Shown here one piece after another: positions 9,101 to 16,333 of a stretch of 64,000 nt of DNA. The notes beneath the pieces were generated by a model that did no database searches, was not told the origin of the DNA, and saw nothing but the letters and a program-made list of their open reading frames with translations. The stretch covers positions 572,181 through 636,180 of the forward strand of contig JBMNGO010000001.1 of assembly GCA_050949885.1 (NCBI GenBank), read 5' to 3'. A program made the position numbers and the translations under genes. The stretch is from JBMNGO01 sp050949885. GTDB taxonomy: Bacteria; Bacillota; Syntrophomonadia; Syntrophomonadales; Syntrophomonadaceae. Position 1 is the stretch's first letter. Each line of letters starts with the position of its first letter.

Positions 9101-10271
9101 TCCGACCTATCAGGCAAAGTTGAAAGCAGGAAGCGGCACGGAAAGGGCCTTGCGGGTCACAGTTAACAATAATACCGGAAACGCCTCCATAGAGGAAGAT
9201 CCCTGGTCGACGAGACCTCAGGGAAGAACTATCGTCACCATACCTTCCATACCCGGCACCGGCACTTACTCAGTAAGCACATCGCTTGACAATCTGTCCA
9301 CAACTGATGTTCAGGGTACGCTGACTCTCAATACCGATGCCGGCAGCATTACAGTGTCCTCCAATATGTTGAACGGGATTGAGAACGCAGAAGGGTCTAA
9401 TGCCCAGATCACCATCGGTATGGGAGATAAATCCAACTTACCGGCGGATGTTAAGAACGCTATCGGAGAAAGACCGCTGGTACAGCTCACACTATCCATC
9501 GATGGCAAGCAAATGAACTGGAGCAATCCGGAAGCGCCGGTTACGGTATCGATTCCGTATACACCCACAGAAGCCGAACTGGCCCACCCGGAAAATATTG
9601 TAGTCTGGTACATTGACGGCAGCGGCAATATTGTTACGATACCCAACGGGCAATACGACCCTGAAACCGGAACCGTAAGCTTCACCACCACCCATTTCAG
9701 CTATTTCGCCGTAAGCTACCATCAAGTGGATTTCAAGGATGTAGCGAACGATGCGTGGTATGCCAAAGCGGTTTCCTATATCGCTGCCAGGGAGATTACC
9801 ACAGGTACCGGAAGCGGTAATTTCAGCCCCGAAGCCAAGCTGACTCGAGGACAGTTCATTGTCATGCTGATGAAGGCATACAACATAGCTCCCGACCAGA
9901 AGCCGGAAGATAATTTTGCGGACGCGGGCAGTACCTATTACACCAACTACCTGGCTGCGGCCAAAAGACTGGGCATATCAGCAGGCGTAGGAGACAACAG
10001 CTTCGCTCCAGAAAAAGAAATTACCCGGCAGGAAATGTTCACCCTGCTGTACAATGCGCTGGAAGTTATCGGCAAACTGCCCCAGGGCGATTCAGGCCAG
10101 AGCCTCTCCAGCTTCAGCGACAGCGATGACATAGCAATCTGGGCCCAAGATGCCATGACACTACTGGTGGAAACCGGAATCATCAGCGGCAGCGGTAATA
10201 GGCTTTCTCCACAGGATACCACCACCAGGGCACAGATGGCCCAGGTATTATACAGCCTGCTCGCAAAATAA
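3195..10271 (+). CDS. Giant modular SLH surface protein (Big_5-like, FnIII, GLUG, SLH)
   Basis: This 2358-residue exported protein is predicted to be anchored to the cell wall. I chose the ATG at 3195 because CGGAGGG lies 8 bases upstream; the in-frame ATG at 3174 lacks such a site. In order: a signal peptide ending near LAA-AEN; a beta-rich region; a Big_5/SbsA-like Ig domain (DTTPPELTSVTPASG, ~residue 323); FnIII (~444-540); five Asp-box-like repeats of the SxDxGxxW type (~570-845); FnIII (~852-942); a GLUG block with repeated GGLVGxNxG motifs (~946-1300); FnIII (~1304-1395); a second GLUG block (~1397-1770); two FnIII modules (~1775-1955); a beta domain; and three C-terminal SLH repeats (~2176-2358) beginning FKDVANDAWY. 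It probably acts as an adhesin or matrix protein. It stands alone and has its own terminator. Confidence 0.92.
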   Translation: MKRIVSLSLCIICFILAFTICQPALAAENTITWTGEAGDGLWHTAGNWDLERVPEEGDYVIISDSSVVEVNGNTAPVTLDCSGQISVASGGHLYLTGTSYLRTLDNDSFDKLIGDGNITIMGEGSELQCGGGIIGDGTFTIGSGAKLVIDEDATGFGVEMDWYLVNNGKLMLKSGDLYLFGGSEGEGTLTISEGAYLSFGDGAYNVGGDVLNGGVVYISVLSSVFFEANYRQENTGTTVFSVWGSEPGEYCQLNVSGQAELDGILEFDSISADYVPSPGDTFEFMTYGSRDGEFSEIISYPENINFESNYSDTSLILTVVADTTPPELTSVTPASGSTISPYIDSLTLKFNEAVWGDWEKNVTIYTADTNNLVCTLYLNNYDGQNISGNGTDTITLKVPSDTFEFGQSYYILIDEGAFVDAAGNEYAGISDSSTWALTVLNDTEPPTVPTNLRSTSKTSTSVTLEWDPSSDDYGPISYDIYGKTEAGEFVLAGSTESTSFMVIKLADTSLAPETEYTFVVRAADACDNQSEQSNQLRVTTEERPNLIWWEREIPPSSSVYYDTCYGAGKYVAVGTQGTILTSIDEGMSWQLEIGDNFGDSQLKAVTYGNDRFVAVAPSDVYTKTSTDDEWTRIELDAGTVDFNDVTCGKKKDGSGDIFVAVGRNCIWWSEDGVNWQQFLSKPYITDTFVFQEVAADEEGNFVAVGYKEGNYGNNTLLIWKSSNGKNWSSSVDSSLTGQFTGIAYGNGAFMVCGGSVTDIWISTNKGDSWEKGPLPGQDSAYVCPTKIAYGDGLFVAAAGNDVWISDNRGYTWTRSQEFEDFLVSINYCNQSFVASDWDGKIHQAVREPGAVGTIPSVPLNFTATPGDGQVALSWSAPASDGGSTILKYQVSKDNGTNWSDVGLNTTHTFTGLTNGTEYTFKVRAVNSAGNGEEASTTATPVTPEFAGGNGSEEDPYLIETVDHLNNVRNYLGTEHSDKHFKLNANLNLDVAPYNSNTGWQPIGTSLNPFTGTFDGGGYTISGLFISKEGSWNNRVPSGLFGKSGTEAKICNLILEDVDITGCYYVGSLVGSNSGEISKVNASGDVVGEWDTGGLAGSNNGSISDSSFVGTVTGTDLVEYGEWTGGLVGYNNLGTIINCWTDVTVVSEYHSIGGLVGENFEGTIRESFSKGTITGYDYTGGLVGSNNDEIISCYSTCTVNGDDQVGGLVGGNSGPISYSFAVGKVNGNSKTGGLVGSNVSGTVTGCYWDTETSGKSTSAGGTGKSTTKMKEQATYEGWNFDTVWGINGSDNNGYPFLRWQVPADAPTVPGVPQNFTATPGDGQVALSWSAPASDGGSAILKYQVSKDNGTSWTDVGLNTTHTFTGLTNGTEYTFKVRAVNSIGNGEEASTTATPLVPEFAGGSGSEEDPYIISSVYHLNNVRNHLDQHFKLIADLDLSIYGTDEGWEPIGTETEPFTGFLDGDNHNISNLFIDRPTDPKIGLFGYTGETAKIWDLGLANVDIFGNHDVGGLVGWNEGEITNSYVTGDVTGRGETGGLVGVNHGSITDSRVIGTVTDVWGGSVGGLVAENFGTITKCHAEATVISDSSYAGGLVGANYGSITESHAVGAVEGSSYVGGLVGLNSEGNIDRCYATGTATGTEDWINYTFVGGLVGYNRASISNSYARGTVSGQDDIGGLAGYNYGTISNSYSTGAVSGDNNIGGLIGFSHQDGIITNSYWDTSTSNQADSAGGTGKDTAQMKQQATYEDWDFAAVWGINDSDNDGYPFLRWQGYGAAPTAPSAPQNFTVTPGDAKVTLSWTAPTSNGGSAVTKYEVSKDNGANWSDVGLNTSYTFTGLTNGTEYTFKVRAVNSAGNGAEASVSATPVAAASVPSAPQNFTATPGDAQVRLSWSAPLNDGGSSILRYEVSSDNGSTWVTASTSTSHTFTGLTNGTEYTFKVRAVNSAGDGAEASVSATPRVHSGSGKGRTPSTPTYQAKLKAGSGTERALRVTVNNNTGNASIEEDPWSTRPQGRTIVTIPSIPGTGTYSVSTSLDNLSTTDVQGTLTLNTDAGSITVSSNMLNGIENAEGSNAQITIGMGDKSNLPADVKNAIGERPLVQLTLSIDGKQMNWSNPEAPVTVSIPYTPTEAELAHPENIVVWYIDGSGNIVTIPNGQYDPETGTVSFTTTHFSYFAVSYHQVDFKDVANDAWYAKAVSYIAAREITTGTGSGNFSPEAKLTRGQFIVMLMKAYNIAPDQKPEDNFADAGSTYYTNYLAAAKRLGISAGVGDNSFAPEKEITRQEMFTLLYNALEVIGKLPQGDSGQSLSSFSDSDDIAIWAQDAMTLLVETGIISGSGNRLSPQDTTTRAQMAQVLYSLLAK
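5755..9060 (+). repeat. Intragenic near-identical FnIII-coding repeats (four modules)
   Basis: Four ~270-bp FnIII-coding units at about 5755-6020, 7112-7378, 8527-8790 and 8810-9060 share long near-identical stretches, such as tcaccggctt followed by aaccaacggcac and then gagtatacctt. The first two are each followed by a GLUG block ending in a conserved TYEGWNFDTVWGIN or TYEDWDFAAVWGIN segment. An FnIII-GLUG unit has therefore duplicated as a cassette. Such repeats can change copy number by recombination. Confidence 0.85.
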
Positions 10272-10309
10272 GCGAAGATATAAGGCTAAACCATTATTGT
10301 GGCTAGTGC

Positions 10310-10350
10310 GCCGGCAATTTGTCCCCAACAGATTGCCGGCCTTCTTTTTG
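10310..10350 (+). terminator. Rho-independent terminator of the SLH surface-protein gene
   Basis: gccggcaatttg pairs with cagattgccggc around a 7-nt loop and is followed by cttcttttt. It sits 38 bases after the stop codon. Confidence 0.8.
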
Positions 10351-10370
10351 AGAAGCGCAGAAATAATGAA

Positions 10371-10424
10371 ACAGGTCCCTTTATTCTTTTTCCCAGCCGC
10401 TTTACAAAGAATCAAGGGACCTGC
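10371..10424. repeat. Palindromic repeat, AGGTCCCTT-ATTCTTT family
   Basis: aggtccctttattcttt and its near-perfect inverse aaagaatcaagggacct flank a ~16-nt spacer, with one mismatch in 17 pairs. The arms resemble those of the 21563-21633 element. It lies in the convergent gap between the SLH protein gene and nagB and could also act as a terminator for either. Confidence 0.6.
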
Positions 10425-10441
10425 ATGGCTCTATGTGATTT

Positions 10442-11254
10442 TTATAAGCCGTATTGGAGTTTCATTTTTTCTACGTGCCGGTAATAGTCAGTATGTTGTA
10501 GTTTGGAAGCTGCGCCCTCGTCCAGAACAACCCAAATGTTGCCCGCGTGCAGTTGTATGGCCGAGGCCGTAATCTGGGATGTTACCGGTCCTTCCAGGCA
10601 TTTAGCCACTACATCAGCCTTTTTTTCGCCACTTACAATCATTAATACATTTCTTGCCTCTAATATAGTACCGATTCCCATGGTAATGGCAAAATGAGGC
10701 ATCTCCTCCCTGGAAATGCCAGCTTTTTTGTAGAAAGCCTCATAGTTGTCATCCAAGGTTTGCTTCGTCAAAGCCTGCACTCTGGTTCTCGACGCCAGGG
10801 ATGATCCGGGTTCATTAAATGCCCAATGCCCATCTCCACCAAGGCCCAAAAGCTGTAAATCAATACCTCCGGCCTGCTTTATCTGTTCTTCATACCAGCT
10901 GCAATATTTTTCCGGCTCTTTGGTTCTCCCATCAGGTACATGGATATTTTCCCTTTTAATATTAATATGCTTGAACAATTCCTCGTACATGAATCTGGCA
11001 TAACTCTGATCCAGGTCATAGGGCTTTGAAAGATCGATTCCAATTCCCAGGTATTCATCAAGATTAAAGGTCGTAACCTGCGAGAAATCTAGCCCTTCCT
11101 TATGCATTCTGACCAGTTCCTGGTAGGTTCCAATAGGAGTGGCTCCTGTAGCCAGACCCAGCACACAGTGAGGCTTGGATCTAACAAAACTGCCAATAAT
11201 CTCTGCCGCGTACTTACTCATTTGCTCATAGTTTTCCCTGATAATAATATTCAA
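10442..11254 (-). CDS. nagB: Glucosamine-6-phosphate deaminase
   Basis: This 270-residue cytosolic enzyme converts glucosamine-6-phosphate to fructose-6-phosphate and ammonia, linking amino-sugar catabolism to glycolysis. The fingerprint motifs are LGLATGATPIGTYQEL (phosphate loop, ~residue 33), TFNLDEYLGI with the catalytic aspartate (~residue 67), and GLGGDGHWAFNEPGSSLASRTR with the His/Glu relay (~residue 137). The usual IGF after DGH is WAF here, a modest change. Length is normal. A strong AAGGAGAAG site precedes the ATG. It is divergent from the beta-helix transferase gene at 11456, so the ~200-bp gap should hold both promoters. Confidence 0.95.
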   Translation of the reverse strand: MNIIIRENYEQMSKYAAEIIGSFVRSKPHCVLGLATGATPIGTYQELVRMHKEGLDFSQVTTFNLDEYLGIGIDLSKPYDLDQSYARFMYEELFKHINIKRENIHVPDGRTKEPEKYCSWYEEQIKQAGGIDLQLLGLGGDGHWAFNEPGSSLASRTRVQALTKQTLDDNYEAFYKKAGISREEMPHFAITMGIGTILEARNVLMIVSGEKKADVVAKCLEGPVTSQITASAIQLHAGNIWVVLDEGAASKLQHTDYYRHVEKMKLQYGL

Positions 11255-11455
11255 ATTTTCACTTCTCCTTTTAATTGTAATATTTTGGAATTAACTTCCA
11301 TTTAAAGGATAGCGCTCTCTTATTATATGACAATAATTTTATTTTTAAAATATTTTTGTAATAAAATATTAAAAAGACTCAGGTTGCTGCCAATTATAAT
11401 AATATTATTGTAACTCATGTTTAACTTCATATGTGTCAGAAGGGAAGAATGAAAA

Positions 11456-12121
11456 ATGATTAGCGGAATTAAAATTTCGGACTTGTTTGATCTTAAGGAA
11501 ACAATTGCCAAAGACATCTTTGTGGACTGCGAATACCCTTGGGAAGTATTGCCTAAGATAACCTCCTTTATTGTAGAATTGGGCAATACCCTTTCCCCAG
11601 ATGAATACGACCACCCGGCAGATGACATATGGATAGCCAAAACAGCTACTATTAACCCTTCAGCATACATTGCAGGCCCTTGCATCATCGGCAAGTACGC
11701 GGAAATTCGCCAATGTGCATTTATTCGTGGTTCAGCCATTGTTGGCGAGCATGCGGTGGTGGGCAATTCAACTGAACTGAAGAATGTTATCCTTTTTAAT
11801 TATGTTCAGGTACCACATTACAATTATGTGGGGGATTCCATTCTCGGATTCAAAGCTCATATGGGGGCGGGTTCCATTACATCAAACGTTAAATCCGATA
11901 AGAGTCTTGTAAATGTGCGCTATAACAACCAGTTAATAGCCACCGGACTCAAGAAAATGGGCGCCATGCTGGGAGACTACGTAGAGGTAGGCTGCAACTC
12001 GGTGCTCAATCCAGGCTCCATCGTAGGCAGAAATTGTATGATTTATCCCCTTTCATTAGTGCGCGGTTATATTCCCCAGGACAGTATAGTGAAGCAAAAT
12101 ATAATAGTAAAAAAGAATTAG
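11456..12121 (+). CDS. Left-handed beta-helix (hexapeptide) transferase, GlmU C-domain-like
   Basis: This 221-residue protein is made mostly of hexapeptide repeats (IWIAKTATINPSAYIAGPCIIGKYAEIR, shown here only as an example of the [LIV]-G-x4 periodicity). It has a short non-repeat N-terminus and motifs resembling the acetyltransferase half of GlmU and related UDP-sugar acyltransferases: SILGFKAHMGAGSITSNVK and RYNNQLIATGLKKMGAMLGD. There is no N-terminal nucleotidyltransferase domain, so it is not a full GlmU. Its position next to nagB suggests a hexosamine-related substrate, but that is inference. Such standalone proteins are often annotated as UDP-N-acetylglucosamine pyrophosphorylase-like. 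Confidence 0.75.
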   Translation: MISGIKISDLFDLKETIAKDIFVDCEYPWEVLPKITSFIVELGNTLSPDEYDHPADDIWIAKTATINPSAYIAGPCIIGKYAEIRQCAFIRGSAIVGEHAVVGNSTELKNVILFNYVQVPHYNYVGDSILGFKAHMGAGSITSNVKSDKSLVNVRYNNQLIATGLKKMGAMLGDYVEVGCNSVLNPGSIVGRNCMIYPLSLVRGYIPQDSIVKQNIIVKKN

Positions 12122-12131
12122 CCAGATAACA

Positions 12132-12153
12132 GGGGGGTTCTAGGGAACCCCCC
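12132..12153 (+). terminator. Strong GC hairpin after the transferase gene
   Basis: ggggggttc and gaacccccc pair around a 4-nt loop, 10 bases past the stop. There is no U-tract, so intrinsic termination is uncertain; it may instead protect the 3' end. The remaining bases to 12367 hold no visible gene. Confidence 0.5.
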
Positions 12154-12367
12154 GAAGGTCTTAAACTTGGAAGCTGTGTTAACGCCGTGCATTTTTCCGG
12201 CAACTATATAAGGTTCCGAACCTGAAAACAGCGAAATATAGGACGGCTGCCACCATTAGAATAGCGTTTTCAACAACCGCCTGCTACTCCTGTGTCTTAC
12301 CTGCATGGGTATAAATTATCCCATGGGGATTAAGATATTATAAGGAATAATAAATGCAGGTGGTTTT

Positions 12368-13327
12368 TTGATAATCAGATTTGGCTATGTGGCTATGTCA
12401 GCAATTTTAGAGGACTGCTCCCCTTCCCAAACCATTACCTTCAAAAATCTATCAAAGATTACTTCCGCGGAAGGGAAGCATTCTAAGCTCTTTACACTGG
12501 CCAAAAGAAATCTGCAAAATATCCAAAGGCTTTTTTTTCACAACCAAGCTCATGATATCAAGGTCTTTCGTTTAACCTCCAAACTCGTTCCTCTGGCTAC
12601 TCATCCCGATACCCAGGAGTGGAATTGGGCCATGGAACTGAAGCAGGAATTTAAGAAACTGGGCAAATACGCGCGGGAACATGGTTTCCGCCTAAGCGCC
12701 CACCCAGACCACTTTACCCTTTTAAATTCTCCCCGGGATGAAATATTGGCAGCATCCATAAAGGACCTGGAGTATCACCGACAAATTTTTGCCGGTATGG
12801 AAATGGATGCCAGTTCCAAGCTGGTTATCCATGTGGGAGGCTGTTACAAGAATAAGGCTGATTCCCTTAAGCGCTTTAAAAGAAACTATCTGGAGCTGCC
12901 GGGCCATCTCAAAGAGCGCATCGTTCTGGAAAATGACGACAAAATTTTTACCGCCCGCGATGTATTAGACATTTGCACGGATGTGGGGATTCCCATGGTT
13001 TTGGACATCCATCACCACTGGTGCAACAACTATGCAGACAATATAGAGGATTACTTGCCGGCCATTTTTGCCACTTGGCAAAAAGAAACCTGCCCGCCCA
13101 AAATTCACCTTTCCAGCCCGAAAGATACAAAGCATTTTCGCCATCATGCCGACTACATTGATTCAGCTTTTTTCCTGGATTTCCTGACCCGGGCCAAAAC
13201 CGTCGACCAGGACTTGGATGTGATGATTGAAGCAAAATTAAAAGATAAGGCGCTCTTCCATCTCATGCAAGAACTGAGAGAAACCCCGGGAATCAAAATA
13301 ATCAATCAGGCATCCATTGCCATTTAG
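12368..13327 (+). CDS. uvsE: UV damage endonuclease UvsE/UvdE
   Basis: This 319-residue TIM-barrel, metal-dependent endonuclease nicks DNA 5' to UV photoproducts and other lesions, giving a repair route independent of UvrABC. It resembles Bacillus UvsE along its length: RFGYVAMSA at the start, FRLTSKLVPLATHPDT, LSAHPDHFTLLNSP, LVIHVGGCYKNK, RIVLENDDK, VLDIHHHWCNN, IHLSSPK followed by RHHADYID, and MIEAKLKDKAL near the end. These carry the expected His, Glu and Asp metal ligands. The start is TTG, supported by AGGTGG a few bases upstream. It appears monocistronic. Confidence 0.95.
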   Translation: MIIRFGYVAMSAILEDCSPSQTITFKNLSKITSAEGKHSKLFTLAKRNLQNIQRLFFHNQAHDIKVFRLTSKLVPLATHPDTQEWNWAMELKQEFKKLGKYAREHGFRLSAHPDHFTLLNSPRDEILAASIKDLEYHRQIFAGMEMDASSKLVIHVGGCYKNKADSLKRFKRNYLELPGHLKERIVLENDDKIFTARDVLDICTDVGIPMVLDIHHHWCNNYADNIEDYLPAIFATWQKETCPPKIHLSSPKDTKHFRHHADYIDSAFFLDFLTRAKTVDQDLDVMIEAKLKDKALFHLMQELRETPGIKIINQASIAI

Positions 13328-13512
13328 CCAAACATGTAACGGCGGGATAAAATAAACCATTGTAAAACACCGCCTCCGACAGCAACCGGTGAACCTTGCA
13401 AACCCGTCCTCCCTGACCGTTGCCATAATTTACATAAAGGTTATCAGGTAAAGAAAGCTAATTTGTAATATAAAATCCAATTTTATTAATAATTGTGAAA
13501 CAGGAGTATTCT

Positions 13513-14844
13513 ATGATGGGATCAAAAAAAATTATTTCCTGGTTATTATGCTTGGTATTTCTGGCAACTGTTCCAAATGTGGCGGTAGTTGGTGCAGCCA
13601 ATGATATTAATGTGGAAAACTATAATAAATACTACCCCACCTACCAAAAACATGACAAAGTCCTGGCTGATGCCTTTCTAAAGAATTACAACGGCAGTGA
13701 GGCCCAAGCTCTGGTAGCCCGAGCTATATGGTATATGGAGAACGGCTATATGGTTTATGGCCATTCTAAATACTGGGATACCGGGTTCATAGACTGTTCA
13801 AATTTTGTCTCCCTGGTGTACAAAGACTTCGGCTACAAAATCCCCACAGCCTCCAGGAAATATGATCAGGTAGGGAAAGTAATAGAAGGAGTTTACTCGA
13901 GAAAGATTAAAGGCAGTACCAAATATGAGCTGGTAGGTACTGAAAAACTTAGGCCAGGAGATATATTCACTTTTTGGAAACAAGATACAACCGGCAACGG
14001 TACCCATATTGGGCACGTGGCCATTTACATGGGAGAAATTAACGGCCAGCCAGCGGTAATACAGACTAATGCCGAGAGACCAACTGCCATAGGCATCAGA
14101 ACCGATTTCCGTTTCTGGTATGGGGAACACTTCCTGGAAGCTCGGCGGGTATTGGATGATGCATCTCAGCAGCCCGGCAAAGCCTGGGAGGCCTCGCCCC
14201 CGGTGATTCCGGCCCAATACCAGCTAAAACCGCAAAAACCGGTAGTAATGCCGGAAGAAAAGTATATGAGCAGCCAGGGTTCACAAAATGTCCCAAATGC
14301 TGCTGGCCAATCCGTTGCCAAAGATATCGCCGGTCACTGGGCAGAGGAAGATATAAAAAAGCTGCTTGACAATAAATCTATGGAAGGATACCCCAATGGG
14401 ACTTTTGCGCCGGATAAGGCAATTACCCGTGCTGAGTTTGTCACTGTCCTGGTCAAGGCTTTTAAAGTCACTTCAGATAAAGGGAAAGAATTTAGTGATA
14501 CATACAACCACTGGGCTGGTAAGTACATAGCAGCAGCCGAGAGTAATAACATTGTGTCCGGTTACAGCAGTCGCTTATTTGGCCCGGAGGACTCTCTGAC
14601 TAGGGAGCAGATGGCCCTGATGATAGTAAAGGCAGTTAAACTTGATAATTCCGACCCGGATGAAAAAAAGACGGCCTTTACCGATGAGCCGCAAATTTCC
14701 GACTGGGCTAAACAGGCGGTCCTAGTTGCCAGCGCAAAAAACATATTGACTGGATATCCTGACCATTCTTTTAAACCTCAAGGCACTCTTACCCGTGCGG
14801 AAGCGGCAACTGTTATTGTTAAGGCCCTAAACCTTACCAAATAA
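13513..14844 (+). CDS. Secreted NlpC/P60-like cysteine peptidase with three SLH repeats
   Basis: This ~443-residue exported protein is probably a wall-anchored peptidoglycan hydrolase. The ATG at 13513 is preferred because AAACAGGAG lies 6 bases upstream; a GTG at 13495 is also in frame. Order: signal peptide (IISWLLCLVFLATVPNVAVVGA); a central papain-like domain with the nucleophile in FIDCSNFVSLVYKDFGY (~residue 93) and the histidine in THIGHVAIYMG (~residue 165); a Pro-rich linker; then three SLH repeats starting at DIAGHWAEEDI (~residue 275), each with the TRAEF or TREQM signature. It shares the SLH anchor with the 3195 gene. A double hairpin terminator region follows. Confidence 0.9.
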   Translation: MMGSKKIISWLLCLVFLATVPNVAVVGAANDINVENYNKYYPTYQKHDKVLADAFLKNYNGSEAQALVARAIWYMENGYMVYGHSKYWDTGFIDCSNFVSLVYKDFGYKIPTASRKYDQVGKVIEGVYSRKIKGSTKYELVGTEKLRPGDIFTFWKQDTTGNGTHIGHVAIYMGEINGQPAVIQTNAERPTAIGIRTDFRFWYGEHFLEARRVLDDASQQPGKAWEASPPVIPAQYQLKPQKPVVMPEEKYMSSQGSQNVPNAAGQSVAKDIAGHWAEEDIKKLLDNKSMEGYPNGTFAPDKAITRAEFVTVLVKAFKVTSDKGKEFSDTYNHWAGKYIAAAESNNIVSGYSSRLFGPEDSLTREQMALMIVKAVKLDNSDPDEKKTAFTDEPQISDWAKQAVLVASAKNILTGYPDHSFKPQGTLTRAEAATVIVKALNLTK

Positions 14845-14871
14845 TGAACCAGTCCCTAAAACCGCCATAAT

Positions 14872-14921
14872 AAAAACCGAAGGCTAAAACCACCCTCCTG
14901 GTTTTAGCCCTTTGGTTTTTA
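14872..14921 (+). terminator. Rho-independent terminator after the SLH hydrolase gene
   Basis: aaaaaccgaaggctaaaacc pairs with ggttttagccctttggtttt (one bulge), giving a long A/U-flanked stem with a 7-nt loop. It can act in both directions. Confidence 0.8.
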
Positions 14922-14953
14922 TCGGAATATACTATACTGATACCCCTGTTTGA

Positions 14954-14991
14954 GAAAATACAAGTACCGGATAATCCGGTACTTGATTTTC
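14954..14991. repeat. Perfect palindrome caagtaccgg-N5-ccggtacttg
   Basis: The 10-bp stem is extended by gaaaat/attttc on each side. The arm caagtacc recurs at 18319-18330 and 21602-21608, so this belongs with the second dispersed palindrome family. It could also terminate the minus-strand mini-gene ending at 14993. Confidence 0.55.
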
Positions 14992-14992
14992 T

Positions 14993-15226
14993 TTAGCCCA
15001 CGGAATTTACTAATTCGGGACAAGCGGCGGTATAAATATCTACATCAAAAGCAAATATAAAAATCTTTACTTTTCGCGGGCAGCAGCATCTACTGTCACT
15101 ATTACAGCTCCATCTGCCTGATTAAACCTGATCGTCTTCATCTCTAAACAGGCTCCTCAGTCTGTCAGCATTATTAGATGCAAACTGAATCCATTCTTCT
15201 ACAGCTTGGGGATTGAGTTTTTCCAT
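14993..15226 (-). pseudogene. Cys-rich mini-protein paralogue with in-frame TAA
   Basis: An ATG at 15226 with an excellent upstream AAAGGAGGG opens a frame that hits TAA at 15124-15122 after 34 codons (MEKLNPQAVEEW...). It then continues open in the same frame for 42 more codons to TAA at 14993. The second part contains DSRCCCPRKVKIFIF and TAACPEL, clearly related to QCCCPSQVKIFII and NAACQEDL in the intact 64-residue protein at 16334-16528. The simplest reading is a nonsense mutation in a paralogue. Alternatives are stop readthrough or two separate small ORFs. No function is known to me; the neighbours are also small unknowns. Confidence 0.6.
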
Positions 15227-15305
15227 CCTGCTCCCTCCTTTATTGTAAATTAAGGAAAACCGGTGCCACCATATTTTATTAATGCTTATAGCCTGGCCTT
15301 AAAGG

Positions 15306-16046
15306 TTATTCTTCGAGGTCGCTGCAAGAATCACGGTCATGGTCATGGTCATGATCCCGGTCATGGTCAAAGTCGCAGTCACAATCCCAGGCACAATCGC
15401 AGTCACGATCCCGGTCGCTGTGGTCATCGCGGCAATCGGCATTGAAAATGTTAGCTCTTTCCGTAAATATGAATCTGTCTCCACAATCCCTATCCCGGCA
15501 ATCCAACTCAATTATCAGACGGGGCCACAAATCGCTGTTGCGAGCTTCCCTGCTATGGAAAGCTACCAGGTTGTTTCTTTCTTCGTCTCCCTTGATCATT
15601 ACTCCGTTATTGGCTATGCGTCCACTGTGCCATCCCCGTACCAGATCAGTTATGTCGAATTTTACTGTTCCAAAAAAGCCTTCTCTGATTCGCTCAACTG
15701 CTGCTGGCCGACGAGCTATATCCGGCTGGTTATCCCAGGTTACCCGGTTCTCCCTCCAGTTTTCCAGAACCCGGAAAAGCTTGAGGTCAATTCTTCCACA
15801 AACTTCGTTACGGAATACCTTCAGTTCCAAAGTAGCCTTTTCAATCCTGCATCTTGGTGGAATTGGTCTGCGCCGGCGATCAAACAGGTCAAACTGAATA
15901 AGAGAGCGATATACATCATTACGTTTCTGATAATTGCTGACAAATAATACCGGACTATCACCGAAATTTGTCTTGGGATACCACTCGGAAATATAAGCAT
16001 CCTGACTGGGTGTTAATACTACATCGTCGCGGTGGCGTCTCACCAT
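15306..16046 (-). CDS. DNRLRE-domain protein with Asp/His/Arg/Cys-rich tail
   Basis: This 246-residue protein has an N-terminal beta-sandwich resembling the DNRLRE/CBM96 family: VLTPSQDAYISEWYPKTNFGDSPVLFV, RSLIQFDL, ATLELKVF, WDNQPDI, and FDITDLVRGWHSGRIANNGVMIK. It has no signal peptide. The last ~50 residues are a low-complexity tail dominated by D, H, R and C (runs such as DCDCAWDCDCD and HDRDHDHDHDRD) that looks suited to binding metal. At the DNA level the tail is a tract of ggtcatggtcatggtcatg-like repeats. A good AAAGGAGTG site precedes the ATG. Related proteins occur in sporulating Firmicutes; a spore-coat or surface role is a guess. Confidence 0.75.
   Translation of the reverse strand: MVRRHRDDVVLTPSQDAYISEWYPKTNFGDSPVLFVSNYQKRNDVYRSLIQFDLFDRRRRPIPPRCRIEKATLELKVFRNEVCGRIDLKLFRVLENWRENRVTWDNQPDIARRPAAVERIREGFFGTVKFDITDLVRGWHSGRIANNGVMIKGDEERNNLVAFHSREARNSDLWPRLIIELDCRDRDCGDRFIFTERANIFNADCRDDHSDRDRDCDCAWDCDCDFDHDRDHDHDHDRDSCSDLEE
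15326..15430. repeat. Hexamer-rich tract coding the D/H/R tail
   Basis: Imperfect tandem ggtcat, ggtcaa, gtcgca and gtcaca units run for about 100 bases and encode the Asp/His/Cys tail. Such tracts are prone to slippage. Confidence 0.7.
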
Positions 16047-16333
16047 CTATCACTCCTTTCTAACAAGTTGCAGTATATAATATTGGAAATACTAGCAACA
16101 TGTGCACACAGTAGAAAAGAAAAAGTACCGGTAAATTCTGGTGGCGATCCAACCTCAATACAATTACCTCCTATACCATAAATTCACTATAGCTTATGAT
16201 ATCTGAAGGAAATTGGTTCCATACCATACATAAAAATCCCATGGTTTGCTTTGCATGGCAGCTCCGCTAATTTTAGCCTGGCTTGCTCAGAAAAGCCTCA
16301 CAGCTTTAAGTTTTTTACCCTTTAGTTAATGGT

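Noticed and set aside
15320..15430. CRISPR-like short repeat array
   Set aside because: The repeats are hexamers in a coding frame without spacers; no cas genes are present in the window.
15339..15947. Plus-strand ORFs opposite the DNRLRE gene
   Set aside because: They mirror the coding repeats of the minus-strand gene and lack start signals.
16201..16330. Possible riboswitch-like segment
   Set aside because: Some pairing and an agcaaaccatggg stretch reminded me of cyclic-di-GMP aptamers, but the conserved core is absent and it lies downstream of a gene.
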